The notes under the pieces were generated by a model. That model did not search any database. It saw nothing but the letters and a program-made list of their open reading frames with translations, and was not told where the DNA came from. From Proteles cristata cristata (lineage: Eukaryota; Chordata; Mammalia; Carnivora; Hyaenidae): a stretch of DNA of 64,000 bases. The translations under genes were made by a program, and so were the position numbers. The DNA is taken from positions 124,001 through 188,000 of the forward strand of contig JAESUZ010000486.1 of NCBI GenBank assembly GCA_017311185.1, written 5' to 3'. Shown here piece after piece: positions 43,907-59,022 of the stretch; position 1 is the stretch's first letter; the number at the start of each line of letters is the position of its first letter.

Positions 43907-46132
43907 GTGAGGTCGTGTTTGGGTGAGAAGGCTGAGGTGCCTTTTGCCATCGGAGTTGATTTCTTGACGAGACTGTTTCCTTTGGCCCAGGTGACTCATT
44001 CTACTCTTGTCCTTGACTGGGCGCCGTGTCCCACCCCGCCTCCGGAACCCCCGAGAGCCGGCAGGTGAGGGCTGGTAGCCCTGGTCTCTGGTCTTTTGGA
44101 GCGCAAAGCAGGTGGAGGAGTAGGAGGCACTGGGAGCGCTGGCCTGGAGGCAGGCTTCTGGGTGACCTTCAGTCTGCAAGGGAAACGCAGGTCATTGCCC
44201 TTTGTGGAGCCGCGGCCGTTTTGTTCCCCGGGAGAGGACCTATGTAAAGTGACTTGGGCCTGTGTAGTGAGCCTTGTCCCCACCAGGTTATCCCATACTT
44301 GGGACAGTACCTTGTTTTGCCGCTATTGCCTTAGCAACCATCCACTCCTCGGGGTGGGTTTAGTTGATTTCGCTTTTGTGCATTGAGTGCGGAGGGGGGT
44401 AACATTTTTCATTCCTTTCACTGGGAGAAACTGAAGAAAATGATATTTAAAAACTTCACCCAAGGTCGCATTGCGAATAACATAGCTACGTTGCTTAAAA
44501 GTTCTTGGGATCTAATGCATGTACCGGGAGACCGTGGATGCGCCGCAACTCTGCTCGAGGACGAGTGGAGGGCATTGCAAATGTAACGTGAATGAACTGT
44601 GTCTGATGAATAAACGTCAAGTTACTTCTTTACGGAATGTTCTTTTTTCCCACCGAATTGCGTGTGCATCTTAAGCAGGGTGTTGTTTTAAGGCTGTCAG
44701 AGCACCTGCACTTTTTTAAATTCCAGCAAAGAAGTTAAGTTTCGGCCAGAGATTAGAAATAGAATTCATTTAGCAAATAGTTATTGGACATCTACTATAA
44801 ACTAGAACCGAGTCCACGAAGAATAAAATGGGTGATATGACTATGGAGTAGTTAGGAAATTTAAGATAGGCCGATCAAGGAAACTCTCCTTGAAGAATGG
44901 TTTTTAAGCCCGAATTTGAAGGACAAGGAGGGGCCAGAAGGATCCGAAAGAATAGCATTTCAGTCTGAGACCGCAGCCTGTGGGAAGAGGGGAGAGAGAA
45001 GTTGTAGGAACAGTGTAGAAACCAGGAGACCTCTTGGGGGGCTTTGATAATAGTCCAGGCAAGATGAGGGTGGCTTCCAATAGAGTGGTGCCTTGGAGCG
45101 AGAGAAGCGCATGGATGCAGGATATGTGGTGGGGAACACATCGAATTGTTCCTGTATGCCAACATGTCCGGTCTAGTTTTAGAAATGATTGTGATGATCA
45201 GCATTTTCCCATTTAGAGGTGATTATCTCCATTCCTACGTGATAAATACACGTAAAGTACGTGTATAGATAATAGATAAATACGCGTTAAAGTACATATT
45301 AAAGTTTGGTGAAACTGTCTCATTGGGGTTATGCACTATTCCATTCCATAGTGGGTTTTCAGGAGACAACCTATTTCTGGTTGATTTCCTAGCTAAAGCC
45401 GGCAATGGTTTTGTATTGAAGACAAACTAATAGTAAGAAAATGTTGATATTGTGTGAAATATTTATTATTGATTTTCAGACTGTCATTACTCTTAATTCA
45501 GCAACTTCAGATTTACCTTTATATATCAGGAGATCTTAATGAATCAGATGCTACTCATTTTGGAACTTGATAAGATTATTTGATGGTTATTTTTTCAAGG
45601 GCTAGGTCTTCAGAAAAGGGAAATGACCAAATTGCACCATTCCTCTCCAAGAAGCTTAAAGTTTAGGTACTAAAATCAATTACAAACCTACAGTTTAGTA
45701 GATGGAATAATAAAGCTATATACACAATGTGTGTGTATGGTACAGAGAGGGAGTACCAAGGAAGAGGACTTTGAAACTGATCTTCAGTGGCTATTTCTGC
45801 CTATGTTGAATTTAGCTCTGATTGACATTTATTGAACTCCTACTAATAACACATAGATAGCCTGACAAGTATTGTTTTCTTCCTGATCTATATACATTAA
45901 GCAGAAACTCTGATTTACCAAAAATCACTCACTGGTATGTGGTAGCCTTCATGTCTGCAAATTCAGTGTCACAAGTTCTGAGTTAATGATTTTTGTGAAT
46001 TAACTGAAGTCTGAATTACAAAATTTCTGTTATTCCTCTTCTGTAATAAGTATGAAACTTTATGCTTAAAACTCAAGTATACATACTATCTTCCACTCTG
46101 TTTACTTTTGAAAGTCATTATGTTGATGCATT
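43907..46132. other. NDUFS1 intron 1, repeat-free 5' half
   Basis: CpG-rich to about 44250, then unique AT-rich DNA. No SINE for more than 2 kb. Confidence 0.6.
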
Positions 46133-46318
46133 CTTTTTTTTTAAGCTTATTTGAGAGTGCTTGGAGGGGAGGTGGGGAGATTGAGAGAGAATCTCAAGCA
46201 GGCTCCATGCTGTCAGTGCAAAGCCCCAGGTAGGGCTGGATCCCACAAACCATGAGATCATGACCTGAGTGGAAATCAGGAGTCGTTTGCTCAACCAACT
46301 GAGCCACCCAGGTGCCCC
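46133..46318 (-). mobile_element. SINEC_Fc-type SINE
   Basis: GTTGATGCATTCT and GTTGATACATTCT flank it. Confidence 0.9.
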
Positions 46319-46387
46319 TACGTTGATACATTCTGATCACGTAATTTCCCATTTTTAGAGGTTCCAAGTGAAAAATTATTCTTTTAA

Positions 46388-46610
46388 TTATTTTTTAATG
46401 TTTATTTACTTTTGATAGAGACAGAGTGGGAGCTGGGGCGGGGTGGGGGGAGGTTGCAGAGAGAGAGGGAGACACAGAATCCAAAGCAGGCTCTAGGCTC
46501 CAAGCTATCAGCACAGAGCCCGATGTAGGTCTTGAACCCACAAACCATGACATCATGACCTGAGCTAAAGTCTGACGCTTAACTGACTGAGCCACCCACG
46601 CGCCCCCCCC
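46388..46610 (-). mobile_element. SINEC_Fc-type SINE with target duplication
   Basis: TCCAAGTGAAAAATTAT occurs on both sides. Confidence 0.93.
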
Positions 46611-46959
46611 TCCAAGTGAAAAATTATAATTTAGATACGGAGCCCATTTAATCAAGTGAATAGATAAAATGTTCAGTTCTAAGCCCTTTATGATCAAGTG
46701 GATGGAAATTTCTATTTGCTTATGTATATGTTTGTTTGATGTTATTTATGTAATTCACTCCCATTTCTTTCAGTAATTCAACAAACGTTTATTATGGGAG
46801 ACTCCTTTGCACTGCAGGATGTTTAGTAGTATCCTGGCCTCTACCCCCTAGATACCAGTAGCTTTCTGCCAGCTGTGACAACAGTGTGTACAGATATTGC
46901 CAAATGTTACCTGGGAAGCAAAACTGTACCTGGTTGAGAACCACTATTTTATTTATTTG

Positions 46960-47211
46960 TTTTTAAAATTTTATTTGAGAGAAAGCGTGTGAGTGGAGGA
47001 GGAGCAGAGAGAAGGAAAGAGAATCTTTAAGTTTATTTTGAGAGAGCACGAGCAAAGGAGGGGCAGAGAGGGAGGGAGAGAGATTCCCAGGCAAGCCCCA
47101 TGCTGTCCGTGCGGAGCCCCACATGGGTCTCAAAGCCACAAACCATGAGGTCATGACCTGAGCCAAAACCAAGAGTCAGTTGCCCAACTGACTGAGCCAC
47201 CCAGACACCCT
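46960..47211 (-). mobile_element. Reverse SINE with a duplicated tail
   Basis: Two tail/GA-rich starts (46960 and 47028) precede one head. GAGAACCACTATTTTA and GAGAACCAGTATTTTA are the target copies. Confidence 0.85.
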
Positions 47212-47602
47212 GAGAACCAGTATTTTAGAGCTTACTGTGTATCAGCCTTGGAAATGGGCACTGACGAAATAAAGATACGAGAAGTTCATTAATACAGTGA
47301 GGGTAGAACAGACATATAATTGCAAATCTGTAAAATAATTGTACTATTCAGCACAGAAAATGACACTCTAGATACTTTAGAGGCTTCGACATCTGAGCCA
47401 GCTCAGAATCTCATGAACATTTAGTAGATAACTGCATAGAACATGGAATGTTAGAATGAGTATTGATATGAAATGAAGGCAGAAACGTAGGTATTTATTA
47501 CATAGTGTTAAGGATAAGCTCACTTATTCTTAAAATTTATATTACTATGTAGTAGTATTTTACGTTTGATCATTTGTTGATAGTTAAAAACAACAAAACT
47601 GC

Positions 47603-47806
47603 GGGGCGCCTGGATGACTCAGTCGGTTAAATGTCCGACTTCGGCTCAGGTCATGATCTTGCGGTTCATGAGTTTGAGTCCCGCATTGGGCTCTGTGCTG
47701 ACAGCTAGCTTACAGCCTGGAGCCTGTTTCAGATTCTGTATCTCCCTGTCTCTCTGACCCTCCCCTGCTCACCCTGCCTCTCTCTCTCTCAGAAATAAAT
47801 TGAAAA
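47603..47806 (+). mobile_element. SINEC_Fc-type SINE
   Basis: Forward copy about 260 bases before NDUFS1 exon 2. Its tail reads CTCTCTCTCTCAGAAATAAAT. Confidence 0.91.
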
Positions 47807-47869
47807 ATAAAAAACTGCCCTTTACATAAATTTGTATACTAGCTACTCCTCAGCTCCTTGACATTGTAC

Positions 47870-47990
47870 AAGTTAGTTATTCTCTCTCAAACTGAGTATT
47901 CTCATCTCTAGAATTTGAGGAAAACTATCAGGACTTGTGAATGTTCAATAAAATAATGTATGTAAAGTGCTAGAAAACTTATGAACTATT
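47870..47990 (+). mobile_element. MIR-like fragment
   Basis: TCTAGAATTTGAGG and ATGTATGTAAAGTGCTAGAA resemble the MIR 3' half. Confidence 0.45.
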
Positions 47991-48035
47991 ACCAAAAATT
48001 TTGTAATTAGGGTTTTAGTTTTTCATATAACATAA

Positions 48036-48062
48036 CTTCTTTTTTTTTTTTTTTTTTTTTTA
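48036..48062 (+). repeat. Poly(T) splice tract before NDUFS1 exon 2
   Basis: About 25 consecutive T serve as the polypyrimidine tract of the exon 2 acceptor. Confidence 0.85.
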
Positions 48063-48067
48063 GCAGT

Positions 48068-48128
48068 ATGTTAAGGATACCTCTAAAAACGGCCTTAATA
48101 GGCCTTTCTAAGTCTCATAAAGGATGTG
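48068..48128 (+). CDS. NDUFS1: NDUFS1 exon 2, start codon and presequence
   Basis: The ATG lies a few bases after the acceptor. The exon encodes MLRIPLKTALIGLSKSHKGC plus one base. The presequence is rich in Arg, Lys and Ser with no acidic residue, typical of mitochondrial import signals. The acceptor is a tandem TAGCAG preceded by a run of about 27 T. The donor is TGTGGTGAGT. Confidence 0.93.
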
Positions 48129-48651
48129 GTGAGTATTTTTCTTTTTTTGCATTTGTGGGTACTATTTTTGCATTTACTATCTTTGTAAATTCATTGGTTT
48201 ATGTGATGTTTCTTAAAAAGACCCTAAACTCATAATTTGTTTTAAATAAATAGAAACAAATGACCCTAGTTGAATAGAATAATTTAAAAAATATACCTTT
48301 AAATAGTTTATAGAAGTTGTCATGGAATAAAAAGTAGTAGGATTGTCTATCAGTGCCAAAATGAAAAAAGCTGTCCTGCTTTTGAAAAGTAGTATTCCCA
48401 TGAACATATTTTGAGTGGCATTAAAAATTTCAACTTAAACTACCATTAAAAGTGGGCAGCCGTATTCTACCTTGGTATTCAGGACTGGAAAACCTTTTAC
48501 TAATTCAGTATTTTATAAGTTGGCATCTAGAGAAATAGAGGGGAATTGAATAAAATGAAAAATTTTAGGCTTGTAGGTTAGAGTTAATCCATCATCCTCT
48601 GCTATAATAAATCTAACTCTGTTAATTTATTTCTCATCTCCGTATTTTTGA

Positions 48652-48837
<186 letters not shown>

Positions 48838-48931
48838 TAATTTTCCAGATTCTTTGATAAATGTTCATAAAATAACTATAGACAGTAAAATTATATGAAA
48901 ATAAGTTGGATTTAAAATCTTGGCGTTTCCT

Positions 48932-49147
48932 GGGGCGCCTGGGTGGCTTAGTTGGTTAAGCGTCCGACTTTCGCTTAGGTCATGATCTCGCGGTTCGTGG
49001 GTTCGAGCCCTGCATCGGACTCTGTGCTGACTGCCAGCTCAGAGCCTGGAGCCCGTTTCAGTCTGTGACTCCCTCTCTCTCTGACCCTCCCCGGCTCACG
49101 CTGTCTCTCTCTCTCCTAGAAATAAATAAAACATTAAAAAAAAAAAT
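48932..49147 (+). mobile_element. Young-subfamily SINEC_Fc with target duplication
   Basis: TAAATCTTGGCGTTTC-type sequences flank it (48911 and 49149). It has a CTCTCTCCTAG tail. Confidence 0.95.
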
Positions 49148-50717
49148 TTTAAATCTTGGCGTTTCAAAGTGAGCCATCATTTATCTATTTCTGATTTTCC
49201 TAGTGAATTATGGTAGTTATTTTTTTTTACTTCTGCCTTCCAAGTAAATACCCATTAGAAATTTGAAGTTACCAAAAATAAATTATAAAGTAATATAGTT
49301 AAATTTGGGGAAAAGATAATCTTTGCTTGTTGTGAACTGCTTGATGCTTTTCATTTCATGTGATTTTTCTATTTTTAGTAATATTTTTAAGAATGTGTCC
49401 TACAAAGCAGGTAAATAAATGAAATGTGTTACATTCTTGAATTCGTGCTCTAAATGTATAATTTCTCCAGATTCCTTGAGAACTAACAGTTGGTTTTGAA
49501 GAAGTGATACTTTCATTCTGTCTGAAAGTTATCAAGACCTAAATGCTCTTTATTAATTTAGCAGTGTTTTTTAGACTATCTGCCAGGCATAGACATGTAA
49601 ACAATAAATATATAACAGAGTATATGTTCAAGGTACAGTGGAGAATATTTTTGCTAGGTATGTAGGAAGTGATGGAGATGTTAGGGATATCTCCAGTGAT
49701 CCCTGAGGAGGTTTTTAAAGGTTAAGTGTTTATATTTGGGCAAAGAAGCTTTAAATAGTTTGCTATTGTTGGAACATAAGGTATATATAGTAGATGAGAT
49801 AACAGGAAATCAAATTACTGTAATAAAGAGATTCAATAATGAAAGAAGAGATATGTGATGATACTAAAGAGCTTATAGTTGGACCTATCAACAGTTTTCA
49901 TGGCAATTAAGTACTTGACAGTGATTGTAGAGGATGTTGATTTGGAGAATAATAACACTTGTGTGAAAGACAAGGGACGAGTATCTTGGGTTAGTAGAAT
50001 GAAAATGAAAGGCCTAAAATAGTGGCAGTGGGAATGAAAATAAGAGGATAGATTCAGGGAGAGTGAATTGTAGATAGACAGGCCTTTAGGCACAATGAAG
50101 AGCAGGAAAATTTTTGTGGTTTCTGGCTTTGTTAGCTTATTTGGAGATGTATCATAGGGGACAAAGAGATTGAATTTTAACTGTCTATAGAGCATATCCA
50201 TACACAGGACTATTTAAGTCTAAAACTTGGAGAAGTGGTAGACTGTCAGGGCTCCAGATGAGGGTTTGGGTATAATCATTTGGAATGTGAACTAGTATGA
50301 AGGTTGGGACAAGATCTTGCTTGTACTAGACCCACTGCATCTAGTCCATGGGAAGTCCAAGTGTGAAACCGCAGGGACAGAATTTGAAGGGGTGTCTTTG
50401 TGGACAGTGATTCAGAGTGAAAATGAAGAATCAGACCTTTGGCACAATCTGAGGTTTGTTTATTCAGTTACTTCTACATAAGGTGTAGGCCTCTGCTGAG
50501 GCCTCAGATGAGGCTTCAGAGCAGATAGGAGCAGGAATCAAGAGCAAAAGAGGAGGGAAATCTCTTTAGAGAGGAAGAATGAATAAAGATATAGATATTT
50601 ATAGATAGGAGAAATAAGGCAGGTGGTTATAGCCTTTTTTTTTTCCTTGCTGTTTTAGGCAAGACAAGGATGAGGTCAGATTATTCTAATGCAAGAATTT
50701 TTTACTTTGTCTTCTAG
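49148..50717. other. NDUFS1 intron 3, repeat-poor part
   Basis: 1.5 kb of AT-rich unique DNA before exon 4. Nothing recognised. Confidence 0.5.
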
Positions 50718-51419
<702 letters not shown>

Positions 51420-51850
51420 AAACATATAACTTTTTTTATAATTTATATCCAAGTTAGTTAGCACATGATGCAACAATGATTTCAGTAGACTCCTTAAGCC
51501 CCTTACCCATTTAGCCATCCCCCCTCCCACAATCCCTCCAACAACCTTCTCCTTCTTCTCTGTATTTAAGAGTCTCTTATGGTTTGTCCCCCTCCATGTT
51601 TTTATATTATTTTTGCTTCCCTTCCCTTGTGTTCATCTGTTCTATATCTTAAAGTCCTCATATTGAGTGAAGTCATGTGATAATTTGTCTTTCTCAGATT
51701 AATTTTGCCTAGCATAATACCTGCTAGTTCCGTCCACGTAGTTGCAAATGGCAAGATTTCATTCTTATTGAATGCCGAGTAATACTCCATTGTATATATA
51801 TACCACATCTTCTTTTATCCATTCATCCATCGATGGACATCAAGTGTATA
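51420..51850 (-). mobile_element. L1, 5'-truncated
   Basis: The - strand encodes the ORF2 tail phrase IYTMEYYSAFNKNEILPF and the 3'UTR. TATAACTT flanks both ends. Confidence 0.87.
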
Positions 51851-51851
51851 A

Positions 51852-52022
<171 letters not shown>

Positions 52023-52214
52023 TAGCATAGTAACTTTTCTTAGAGCAGAAAATTGCACATTTCAGTATTTAGACCATACCATAGATGAGAAATTCAGTAG
52101 CAAGGTCTGAAAAAGTTGGCATGTTTGACTTCCAGGAGCAGTAGAAGTAAGTACATGTTGAGGAGGTGAAGGCAGGTGTTTATGGATTTGAGCCTAGAAT
52201 GGAATTAGCATTAA

Positions 52215-52410
52215 GGGGCGCCTGGGTGGCTCAGTTGATTAAGTGTCTGACTCTTGGTTTCAGTTCCAGTTCATGGTCTCACAGTTCATGAGATTGAGCC
52301 CCATGTTGGGCTCTGCCCTGACAGAGCAACAGCCTGTTTGGGATTCTCCCTCTCTCTGCCCCTCCCCTGCTCATGCTCTTTCTCAAAATAAATAAATAAA
52401 CTTAAAAGAA
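52215..52410 (+). mobile_element. SINEC_Fc-type SINE
   Basis: Forward copy in intron 5 with an AAATAAATAAATAAAC tail. Confidence 0.9.
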
Positions 52411-52552
52411 AAACCTGTTATTTAGTAACTTGTTCAACTTGCGATGAATAAAGAGTCTGGGCCTTATTGAACTGAGATTATTTTATTAAAGTAATACTAT
52501 TACTATATAGGCATTAATTGTATTTGTTTTTGCTGTGCATTTGTGTGGGTGC

Positions 52553-52770
52553 TTTTTTTTTTTTAATTTAATGTTTATTTTTGAAAGAGAGACAGAGAAA
52601 CAAAGCGTGAGGTGGGGAGGGGCAGAGAGAGAAGAAGACATAGAATCTGAACCAGGCTTCAGGTTCTGAGCTGTCAGCACAGAGCTTAACACAGGTCTCC
52701 AGCCCACAGACTGCAGATCATGACCTAAGCCGAAGTCAGACACCTGATCGACTAAGCCAGCCAGGTACCC
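52553..52770 (-). mobile_element. SINEC_Fc-type SINE
   Basis: Reverse, diverged. The head end reads CCAGCCAGGTACCC. Confidence 0.88.
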
Positions 52771-53009
52771 TGTTTTGTTTTGAATTAATGTTTTCTGAAG
52801 ATCATTGAGCAACTTTGGGTAATTTTGTGTTTTTAAAAGTCGTAAGTTTCTAGATTCTTAAATGATGTTTTATTCCTGGACTTCTGTAAGCATTTTTTAG
52901 ACTATGTGTCTAATACTTGAATGATGGTTGCATTGGCATTTCTGTAATAAAAGTAGAATTAATACCATATGAAAAGGTAATCTCTGAAGGTTAGATAGCT
53001 TAAATCTAA

Positions 53010-53162
<153 letters not shown>

Positions 53163-53214
53163 TAAATCTTTTTGATTGTCTCAGGATTTAATTTCGTTAG
53201 CAGCATTGGAATAA

Positions 53215-53367
<153 letters not shown>

Positions 53368-53761
53368 TAATGTTTTTCTTTCTCTCTTCTGGAATATTGC
53401 TCACATACTTAATAGTCACAACATTTGGTAGAATAATAATACTAGGAAAAAAAGGCAACTTTTTCTGGTGGGAGAAGAGGGATGTTTTTTAATGTTTTCT
53501 GCATAAGCCAATAAAATGAATTGTTCACTTTCAGTGAATATAACTTCTGCGGAATTTACAAATAAAAACTACAAGCATTAACTCCCTGATAACTCGCTGA
53601 GCTATACCTATGATTTGTGCAGTTTGTGTTATGCTGTGATTAAATTACATGCAAATATTGAACAATTTTTTCTTCAAGGACTTTGCTCACCATTGAAAGT
53701 AAACTCATGTCTTTTTAGTGTTTTGAAAATCATTATCTTGTGATCATAGGAAAGGAGATAA

Positions 53762-54004
<243 letters not shown>

Positions 54005-54071
54005 TGACGTTTTGTTTTTTGTCCTTTAATTGGCTAGTATTCAAAAAAATTTTAAGATTTATTTTCTTCCT

Positions 54072-54298
54072 GGGGCGCCTGGGTGGCTTAGTCGGTTAAG
54101 CGTCCGACTTTCGCTTAGGTCGTGATCTCGCGGTTCGTGGGTTCGAGCCCCGCGTCGGGCTCTGTGCTGACTGCCAGCTCAGAGCCTGGAGCCTGTTTCA
54201 GTCTGTGACTCCCTCTCTCTCTGACCCCTCCCCGGCTCACGCTGTCTCTCTCTCTCTCCTAGAAAAAAAAAAACATTAAAAAAAAAAAAAAAAAAAGA
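54072..54298 (+). mobile_element. Young-subfamily SINEC_Fc with target duplication
   Basis: AAGATTTATTTTCTTCCTG (19 bases) flanks both ends. It starts 81 bases after exon 8. Confidence 0.96.
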
Positions 54299-54809
54299 AA
54301 GATTTATTTTCTTCCTGTATTCTAGTGTTTTGGTCTGCTAAGTTTTTGTGTATGTGCTTTAAGTAAAACCCTCTTAATGGAAGGTAAGTAGATAGATTAA
54401 AGGATAGGATGACCTGTGCAAATTAATTATAGTTTTCTTGGAAAGTAATTTCAAAGAATTTAACAACACAATTGTATTCACTTGTTCTTCCAAAGAGTAA
54501 TATTGTCTTGATTTTTAAAAATGTATAGGGTCTTCTCATTCTGTATTATTTTCATATATGTGGCTATATCATCCTTTATTTAATCAATTCCTATTATTAT
54601 TTCATTTGTTTCTATATAGTTATAAATTTATGATGAAAATTGTTCTTCATACGTTTTCTTGTATGTCTCTTGATTCTTCTAAACCAGGAAATGGAGTAGG
54701 TAGTTGCAACAAGTTTGAGTGTTTTTAAGGTTCTGGAAACATCATTAAATTGCCCTCACATTTTTAAACTTCTACCAGAATATGGGTATATCTCAAAATT
54801 CTGGTTTTT

Positions 54810-55013
54810 TTTTTTTTAATGTTTTATTTATTTCTGAGAGAGAGAAACTGTGAGCAGGGGAGGGTCAGAGGAAGAGGGAGACAGAATCTGAAGCAGGCTT
54901 GAGGCTCTGAGCGGTCAGCACAGAGCCCGATGAGGGGCTTGAACCCTCGAACTGTGTGATCATGACCTGAGCCGAAGTCGGCTGCTTAACCGACTCAGCC
55001 ACCCAGGCACCCC
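54810..55013 (-). mobile_element. SINEC_Fc-type SINE
   Basis: Reverse full copy. CAAAATT-CTGG sequences flank it. Confidence 0.92.
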
Positions 55014-55540
55014 AAAATTTCTGGGTTTTAAGCCATGTATTTATATATATATATCAAAGGATTAGGGGGATGGAACACAGAACATAGGTGAGATGTTCAA
55101 GTAGAGATTTTTCTCTTTTGCCTTCTGAGTCTCCCATAATGCAAGCAGAAAAGAAACTTCCATCTCCACGGCCTTCCTCAGCCTGGCAGAACCCCCGTCC
55201 AGGTGGTAGGAAGGGATGAGAACAGGCCCGAAGACACACCCCCACTGATCTCTTTGCTTCTTGCTTGAAGTTCAGTAGTTTTTCCCTCACATAAAAGCTT
55301 CTCATGATGGTGCTTGCCTTTGGTAGATTTCCAAAGTGCTGAATTGATTGTTTTTGTTAATTTTATCCAGCTTTATTTTTTTTTTTTTGTGGGAAGAATT
55401 TGTCAGGCTTTTTAATTGGCCATACCCAAAACTCTTACCCTCTTGCTATTTATTTTGATAATCATAGTTGGCCATTTAGAGCCGTTACCATTGGCTTTTA
55501 TGTTCTTTAACAGTTCTTATTTTTATGTATTTGTTCTTTT
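55014..55540. other. NDUFS1 intron 8, unique part
   Basis: No recognised features. Confidence 0.5.
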
Positions 55541-55762
55541 AAAGTTTATTTTTGTGAGAGATAGAGCGTACACATGCAAGCACAAGGAGGGAGGAGCAGA
55601 GAGAGAGAGAGGGAGGGAATCCCAGTCTTCACGCAGGTAGCCTGGAATAAGAAACGTTGTCAGTGGGGATCCCAGCACGGATCTCAAATTCACGAACCAT
55701 GAGATCATGACCTCCATCAAAATCAAGAAGCAGACACTTAACTGAGGCACCCAGGTGCTCCT
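55541..55762 (-). mobile_element. Older diverged SINEC_Fc
   Basis: Many substitutions. The head reads GAGGCACCCAGGTGCTCC. Confidence 0.85.
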
Positions 55763-55894
55763 AGATAACAGTTTTTAAAGCTTATTTTTAAAGTAGGAAT
55801 TTATGTGATATATTCAAATATGAGGGTTTTTTTTTTATTGCAGTTTCTCCGAGTCCCATTATTTTTAGAAATTCAGAAAGGAAAGCCATTGTAA

Positions 55895-56907
<1,013 letters not shown>

Positions 56908-57047
56908 TGAAATTTAGAATTAATAGTATTTGCAGTTTTCAGGGGACATCTTTATAACAAAGAGGGGGGATGTATGTGTCTTTGCTTCTTTTCTCTTACC
57001 AAGATTGCCTTCCATTTAACAAGCGTTTATTAAGAACCACATGCCAG

Positions 57048-57248
57048 AGGGCTTCGGGGTGGCTCAGTCTATTAAGCATCCAACTCTTGATTTTGGCTCA
57101 GGTCATGATCCCAGGGTTGTGGAACTGAGCCGCTCATCGAGCTCTGCACTGAATGTGGAGCCTGCTTAAGTTTATGTCTCTTTTCCCCTCTGTCTCTCTC
57201 CCCCCTACTTGTGTTCACTTGCTCTCTCTTCTCTAAGTTGATAAAACA
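57048..57248 (+). mobile_element. Older diverged SINEC_Fc
   Basis: The head is worn (GGCTTCGGGGTGGCTCAGTC). Confidence 0.85.
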
Positions 57249-57480
57249 GGGGCACCTGGGTGGCTTAGTTGGTTAAGCATCCGACTTTGGCTCAGGTAAT
57301 GCTCTCGCGGTTCGTGAGTTCGAGCCCCACATCAGGCTCTGTGCTGACAACTAAGAGTCTGGAGCCTGCTTTGGATTCTGTGTCTCCTGTCTCTCTGCCC
57401 TTCCCTTGCTCGCTCGCTCGCTCTCTTTCTCTCAAAAATAAATAAAACATTAAAATAAATATAATAATAAAATTAAAAAA
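57249..57480 (+). mobile_element. SINEC_Fc-type SINE inserted in the previous tail
   Basis: A second forward copy follows directly after ATAAAACA. Confidence 0.9.
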
Positions 57481-58024
57481 CAAACAACCCAACAAAATAG
57501 AAAAAAGAACCAAATGCCAGATATGCTGGAAATAAGGCTATAGAGACTGCTAACATATTGTCCCTACTTCCCTCAATTTTGTAGTAGGAAAAGTGCATAG
57601 TCAGTCAGGTAACATGTGCTGCTATCGGTAGTTGTGCAGGAAATCATGGATGAGAGAGCCTATGGGAGGGGTGCCTAACCACCACTAGTATACTAAGGAT
57701 GCCTTCCTACATAAGGTGACTTAGGCAAAATCTAAGAATGAATGCAAACTTGCCAGAGCAAAAGTGGAGAAAATGGCTTTCTTGTCAGAGAAAGACAGCA
57801 TATACAAAGGGCTTGAGGGAACGGTAGGTACTTCTGAAGAAGTTGTATTCAGCTCTATTTCCAGTCTTCATTCTCCAATCCTCATTATTGTGAGGTCCCT
57901 AATTTAAAACAGCTTCCCTCTAAGCTGGTGGTATTATTGGCCTCGTGTACACCTTTGCTTCTCACTTTCATAGTAATAATTAGTGTAAACCTTTTAAGTC
58001 AAAAGTTTGTTGCTTTTTTTATAC
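57481..58024. other. NDUFS1 intron 10, unique part
   Basis: No recognised features. Confidence 0.5.
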
Positions 58025-58039
58025 CTAAAAATAACTGCT

Positions 58040-58217
58040 AAGGGGGACAAAAACATAAAAGACTCTTTAATATGGAGAGCAAACCAGAGGGTTACTGGAG
58101 GGGTTGTGGGAGGGGGCATGGGCTGAATGGGTAAGGGGCATTAAGGATTCTACTCTTGAAATCACTGTTGCACTGTATGCTAACTAACTTAGATGTAAAT
58201 TTTTTAAAAATTAATTT
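58040..58217 (+). mobile_element. L1 3' fragment with target duplication
   Basis: AAAAATAACTGCT precedes and follows it. It shares the TATGCTAACTAACTTAGAT-type end with the copy at 11929. Confidence 0.85.
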
Positions 58218-58306
58218 AAAAATAACTGCTTTATTGTTTTGTGTTCTGAGCAGTGGTCTTTGCTGAATGGAGGTGTTTTTTTGATACCCTTTTCATCCAT
58301 TTCTAG

Positions 58307-58453
<147 letters not shown>

Positions 58454-58525
58454 TGAGCAGTAGACGCTAGCATTTACTCTTGCTTTCTTGTTGGTGTTGT
58501 GACAGGCTGTGTCTAAATCAGTACA

Positions 58526-58856
58526 TCTGGGCGCCTGGCTGGCTCAACTGGTAGAGCTGGTGACTTTTTTTTCCCCCTAATATTCTTTTTGGAGTTTATT
58601 TATTTTGAGAAAGAGAGAGATTGCAAGTCGGGGAGGGTCAGAGAGAGAGGGGGGAGAGAATACCAAGCAGGTTCTGTGCCATCAGCACAGAGCCTGATAT
58701 GGGGCTCAGACCTGCAAACTCTGAGACCATCACCCGAGTCAAAGTCAGATGCTCAACCGACTGAGCCACCTAGGCTCCCCACAGGTGACTCTTAATCTTG
58801 GGGTTCAGAGTTCGAGCCCATATTGGTGGTAAAGTTTACTTAAAAGGATATATTAA
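58526..58856 (+). mobile_element. Older CAN SINE split by a younger SINE
   Basis: GGCGCCTGGCTGGCTCAACT at the left and GACTCTTAATCTTGGGG onward at the right are the two halves. Confidence 0.85.
58566..58780 (-). mobile_element. SINEC_Fc-type SINE nested in an older SINE
   Basis: GGTGACT is the duplicated target inside the older element. Confidence 0.9.
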
Positions 58857-59022
58857 AAAAAATACATCTATGGCCTCAGTGACTGATACGTGATTGCTTG
58901 GATTCTCTATCATAATCCCCAGTTTATTTTCACATATATAGACCAAAATCAAGCCAGGAACCATTAAAGAATCCAGTTATCAGTAAGTATCTGAAACTTT
59001 GATGTAATTGAGAATACTTCCT

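Larger units (their letters stand above)
43060..44250. promoter_or_regulatory. CpG island / bidirectional promoter of EEF1B2 and NDUFS1
   Basis: This GC- and CpG-rich segment lies between two divergent genes whose inferred starts are about 480 bases apart. It contains ETS-type sites (CCGGAAG at 43546-43552, ACTTCCGG at 43618-43625, CCGGAAG at 43257-43263), an E-box CACGTG at 43121-43126 within EEF1B2 intron 1, and a YY1-type site at the NDUFS1 start. No SINE lies inside it. Shared control is inferred from spacing. Confidence 0.8.
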
